A stretch of DNA of 64,000 nucleotides, taken from the NCBI GenBank assembly GCA_964304625.1, contig OZ199838.1, positions 16,120,001 to 16,184,000 on the forward strand, in the 5' to 3' direction. The stretch is from Kudoa neothunni (taxonomy: Eukaryota > Cnidaria). This document shows, piece after piece, positions 60,191-64,000 of the stretch (its first letter is position 1; each line of letters starts with the position of its first letter). The notes beneath the pieces are model-generated. The model saw nothing but the letters and a program-made list of their open reading frames with translations, did not search any database and had not been told where the DNA came from. A program made the position numbers and the translations under genes.

Positions 60191-62164
60191 TTAACGTTTT
60201 TTGGAGCATATTATTATAATAATGAAAACAAATATTATCACGATGGGTACGACGATCGCTATCACCAAAAAATTTTTCGATTTGGTAGATGAATTTTTTT
60301 GGATGGATTCGGTTGAATTTGTAATATTTGGAGTAGTTCGAGTCTCATTTTGGTTTTCTTAAATTTAGTAATAAAATAGTATATATATAATGAAAAAACC
60401 TTCAATAAATTTAATATATGTTCGATTATTGGCATAATTTTGTTCCCATGATGGTAACCTGTTCTAATATTATAATTTATAAATTATACGATATGATAAT
60501 TATAAAGATACATCGATGCGAAAAAGGTAATCGATATCTTTTTTCAGTCCTTGCTCATAAATATATGCAATAAGAGAGTACACATATATCTTCGTCACTA
60601 TATCCTAAATCTATTGAACATGTATTAGTCCATATTTTATATACTTCCACATCGTAGGTGTTTGAAGTGATTTTTTCTTTTATAGACGTGTTTATGTTGG
60701 AAAGGTCAGAGAATGAATACAGAGCTAACGTTGGATCATCAATATAAAACTAAATACACATAATAAATGTATTTTATTTTGATACACATATAATATCTAT
60801 ACCTTAAAATATTTGCTTCCTATTTTTAAAGGAAAATCAATTTTTTTAAACTCAATAGTTTGATCATTCCAAGGGTGAGTTTCATCGAGAACCAACGTTA
60901 CACTTTTAATAAATTCTAAGCAAGCTTCATAGTTGTAGGAAGCTACGAATTTTATTTGTCCCAAAAATTTGTTATAATCTTCCAATGTAGATATTAAATT
61001 AATATATTCTTCTGTTGATATGGAAATCGTTTCATCCTTGATAGAACAAGGGAATTTTAAAATAATTGATCCATCTCCCTGATCAACTTCAAATTTATTT
61101 TTCTATGAAATAAATTAATTGAAAATTAAATGAATGGATTAAATTACAGTTATAGATTTGTAAATCAATCTAGGCAGAATATACTTGTAGCCGTTGGATT
61201 TCATATATTTACACAATAAAGAATGTGACGTTGAATTGGCAGAGAAAACTACAATATCATTATTATCACCATCGTTGTTGTGTATTTCTGTTGGATATCC
61301 AATCATTAACAAATCTGCATCCAATGATATATATCCAGCGTCGTTATATTGCTAATTTTTCAATACAATTATTGATATATTTTTATTTCATTTTAAAATT
61401 TAATTCCAAAAATGTTAGTTATAAAAAAACATAATTTCGATTGATATTTGTTAAAATTATCAATTACCGTCGTCACATAGAATTTTCTATCACCCTAAAC
61501 AAAGAATAAAAAACCATTTTATATTTTTATTATGTGGATACTTCTCTTCTGTATATATTGACAATATTTGAATCCACATAATTAAGAATAATTTTATCAT
61601 TAGTCGATAATTTGGAATAGGATATTTGTAGAAGTTTATTATCGAGAGTAACGTTGCGAACGTTGGTACCAAAATCCACCCAATTTAGATAATGCATATT
61701 TTTCATTCTATAAAATAATATTAATTTTTCTTTTAGCATTAATAGAATATTACGATGATGCAAAATTTTCATCAGAAATCACAACAGTTACGCTAGAGTT
61801 TTCGATCCGGAAATGCCTTTTCAATATTGCCAAACATTCGTCCTCAATAACAGTCGCGTTATAAGTGACATTATTTGAATCTTAATTGACTTTTAAATAA
61901 TTAATGAATAAATATTTAATTACTAGGACAGGGCAATGTTACTGATTGATCACATTTGACTCCAAAAAACATAAAATGTTCATGTTCACAAACAAATGCT
62001 TTAATATTTATTTCACCATCATCAACATAAATCAATATCTCCTAAATATGTAATATATTACATTAATAAATCATACTTTTTATTACTTTTTTATATTCAT
62101 CTTCTGAAGCGGATATTACAATATATAAAGTAAATAAAACCAACTTCAAGAACCAATATACCAT
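60191..62164 (-). CDS. Gene 2 copy B: type I membrane glycoprotein with Ser/Thr/Asn stalk
   Basis: Start at 62164 with signal peptide MVYWFLKLVLFTLYIVISAS; stop at 60193-60191 after ICSKKR. All exon joints I tested keep frame: SEDEYKK|EILIYVDDGE (GT donor at 62086-62085), GSKYFK|FYIDDPTLAL (GT donor at 60802-60801), NTYDVE|DIVTKIYVYS over a 40-nt intron, and a small exon NRLPSWEQNYANNRTYIKF before the stalk. The stalk (NETRTTPNITNSTESIQKN) has four N-glycosylation sequons; at least six more lie in the ectodomain (NVT, NAT, NSS, NVT, NST, NTS). A single helix (FLVIAIVVPIVIIFVFIII) and a basic tail follow. Size is about 490 residues. The function is unknown; co-duplication with gene 1 suggests a shared pathway. 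Confidence 0.77.
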
Positions 62165-63707
62165 TTTACTAAACAATATTTAATATTACTATAAATCAAA
62201 TCCAATAAAAATATGCGTATGATTATAAATTTTTTATTAATTGTTTAAAAAAATACTTAAACTTTTTATTTATGGTTCAAGTAAATGATTATTTTTTCAA
62301 AATAAATTCGTTGCTTATTTAAAATTAACGATTAAACGTTACGCCAGAATAATTCCAACTAAATCTTACCCAAATTATAATAATATTATTTAATGAAAAT
62401 GTAATATAATATTGTATAATCAATAATTTAATGAATATCTGTAAGATATTTTATTTTGTTGGAAATCGTAAGAAAAAGTATTAATATTTAATACAGCATT
62501 ATACACCCTTTCTCCAGATATTCATTAGTTATATTTATACGAAAATTAATTTAAAAAAATTATAAATTGAATATATTAAAGTATATATTTTATTATAATA
62601 TTTATTGTTAATCATTATTTGGAGTTGTTATTAATTATTTTATCTATTCAAATATACTAATTTATTAGGTATGTTTTAATTAATTTTCTCAAAATATATT
62701 ATTAAGGAATTTATTTATTTTTACTTATTATAAGTTAATTCATTGGATACCTATATATAAATCTGAAATTAAAATCGCTACTTAAGAATCTAATTCCAAT
62801 TTTAATAAACTTATTAAAAAATGTGAAGAAAAAGTATGATGATACTATAAATAATTAATAGATGTCATATAATGATAAACGTAACTTAAATCTAAAAATT
62901 ATAATAAATAATTTGGTTTGGAACATAAATAAAGTAATTTTTTTCATTTATGTATTATTCCTATGAGTTTTTGGTTTAGCCCAATTAGTGTCTCTCCCAT
63001 ATGTGTCTGTCTGATTTAATAATTCGTTATTAATGTTTAGAGGTGTCACCCATGAAAATTTCCTTGGGGATTTAAACCATATTCTTATTATCAAATCCTA
63101 TTATTAATAATTAAAAAATTTCAATAGGTAAATAGACTCCGTCTATCCTAAAATATCGTTGGCATTGGGAGGTAAAATTTCGTTTCAAAGGTCAGATAAC
63201 CCTGATGTAAATTCAGGAAAGAATTAGCATTTGAAAACATAAATTGATTAAAAATTACAATATGTGTTTGTTTTATTGATTGATTTCCATATTTAAATGA
63301 ATAATTTTTTAACTTTAATTTGAAAAACGATCAAGATCGTACTATATCATTTTCTTGTTATTGTATGTCTGGCATTACTCTAAAAGCGCGCGTTTCCAAG
63401 TGATGTATTCAAACACGTGTAATTTAATTTATTTCCAATCTTTAAAATCTTTAAATTATATTATTTATTGTATTCTATTTTTTAATTATGAATTTCGAAA
63501 TAAATTATGCTCACTAAACTTCACAGAAGTTATGTGAATTTTCCGTTTTAGATTTCAATATAAACAAGAATTGTGAGAAAACTAATCATAATTAGGTCAT
63601 TTTTTCAGAAATTAGTTGAATATAACACGATGAACAATGTCTATCGTAGTCAAATGAATAATGAGAGATCTAAGAAAACTTAGTTTTCTTTTTGTATCCA
63701 ATAGTGG
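62165..63707. other. 5' flank of gene 2 copy B and gene-free DNA
   Basis: Up to about 63270 it matches the 5' flank of gene 2 copy A (38852-39960). The rest is not alignable with copy A and has no recognised gene. Confidence 0.5.
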
Positions 63708-64000
63708 TTAACCCTCTAACGGGCTCGGGGTCTTATACTCCAAAACGATTTTAATTGGTCCATAGAATATTTAATAATTAACTGGGGTACATATAATTTC
63801 GTCAATTCTCCTAGGTTATTTAAATAAATAGACTTATAAAAATATTTATGTGTAATATTGATTATTTCTTATCAAACGAAATTTTTATCCTCAAACGGGC
63901 TTTGAGGTAAAAAAGACCCCGGAATTCTTTGATATAATGTATGTAGAAAATTGTTATAAGATAATTTGGTAATTCAACAAAAAATATGCCTAATAAATAC
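63708..64000 (+). mobile_element. piggyBac element end, runs off the window
   Basis: TTAA (63708-63711) followed by CCCTCTAACGGGCTCGGGG and the inner motif CTCAAACGGGCTTTGAGG (about 63890). Over about 280 bases it matches the left end of the element at 40923 closely. The orientation is the same and it begins about 440 bases after the end of duplicated block B. Whether the element is complete cannot be seen. Confidence 0.72.

Larger units (their letters stand above)
47490..63270. repeat. Segmental duplication, copy B
   Basis: Second copy of the block at 27640-39960, direct orientation, about 19.8 kb further on. It contains gene 1 (47770-54727) and gene 2 (60191-62164) and is enlarged by a 4.4-kb segment (54800-59207) that includes a piggyBac element. 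Confidence 0.9.

Noticed and set aside
1-64000. CRISPR arrays, bacterial operons or prophage
   Set aside because: No spaced direct repeats of CRISPR size, no ribosome-binding-site-led gene strings; introns and eukaryotic gene families rule out a prokaryotic source.

Overview
The window looks like nuclear DNA of an AT-rich eukaryote, most likely an animal with a compact, parasite-like genome. Evidence: all genes use the standard code and are cut by very small introns (mostly about 31-50 nt, GT...AG). The recognisable genes are conserved eukaryotic ones: a CBL-type RING ligase, VPS39, LTV1 and COX15. The mobile DNA (Merlin, hAT, piggyBac, tRNA-like SINEs) is typical of animals. A myxozoan-like lineage would fit the AT content, tiny introns and reduced proteins, but nothing here proves it. 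COX15 implies respiring mitochondria.

Layout. 1-27.6 kb is ordinary single-copy genome. It holds a Merlin-type element (1.05-2.43 kb), a Tyr/Pro/Asn-rich low-complexity protein gene (4.7-6.6 kb, +), a minimal CBL gene (7.8-10.25 kb, +), an unrecognised gene (13.9-15.06 kb, +) tail to tail with VPS39 (15.17-18.9 kb, -), a 15-bp minisatellite (20.6-20.9 kb), a decayed hAT transposase, and a head-to-head pair LTV1 (-) / COX15 (+) at 23.5-26.9 kb.

27.6-63.3 kb is a tandem segmental duplication. Each copy carries the same convergent pair: gene 1 (+), a ~7 kb, many-exon gene for a very large type I membrane protein built of repeated cysteine-bearing, FN3-like domains; and gene 2 (-), a ~2 kb, multi-exon gene for a ~490-residue type I membrane glycoprotein with signal peptide, Ser/Thr/Asn-rich stalk, one membrane helix and a short basic tail. 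Copy A is 27958-34941 and 36874-38851; copy B is 47770-54727 and 60191-62164. Copy B reads open throughout as far as I traced it. Copy A has several single-base frame differences and two GC instead of GT splice donors. Identity between copies is patchy: tracts identical through introns alternate with short patches packed with amino-acid changes, which points to gene conversion plus diversification. I think this linked surface-protein pair is the undescribed system of the window; a role in recognition or as variable surface antigens is inference.

Between and inside the copies lie transposons: an internally deleted piggyBac (40.92-42.32 kb), a hAT element (42.69-46.59 kb) that contains a Merlin-like palindromic element that in turn contains a tRNA-like insert, a longer piggyBac (55.08-58.11 kb) inside copy B, and a piggyBac end running off the window at 63.7 kb.

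Caveat: conserved genes such as CBL and VPS39 also show single-base frame disagreements inside conserved motifs, so base-level errors in the sequence are possible and the state of copy A should be judged with that in mind.
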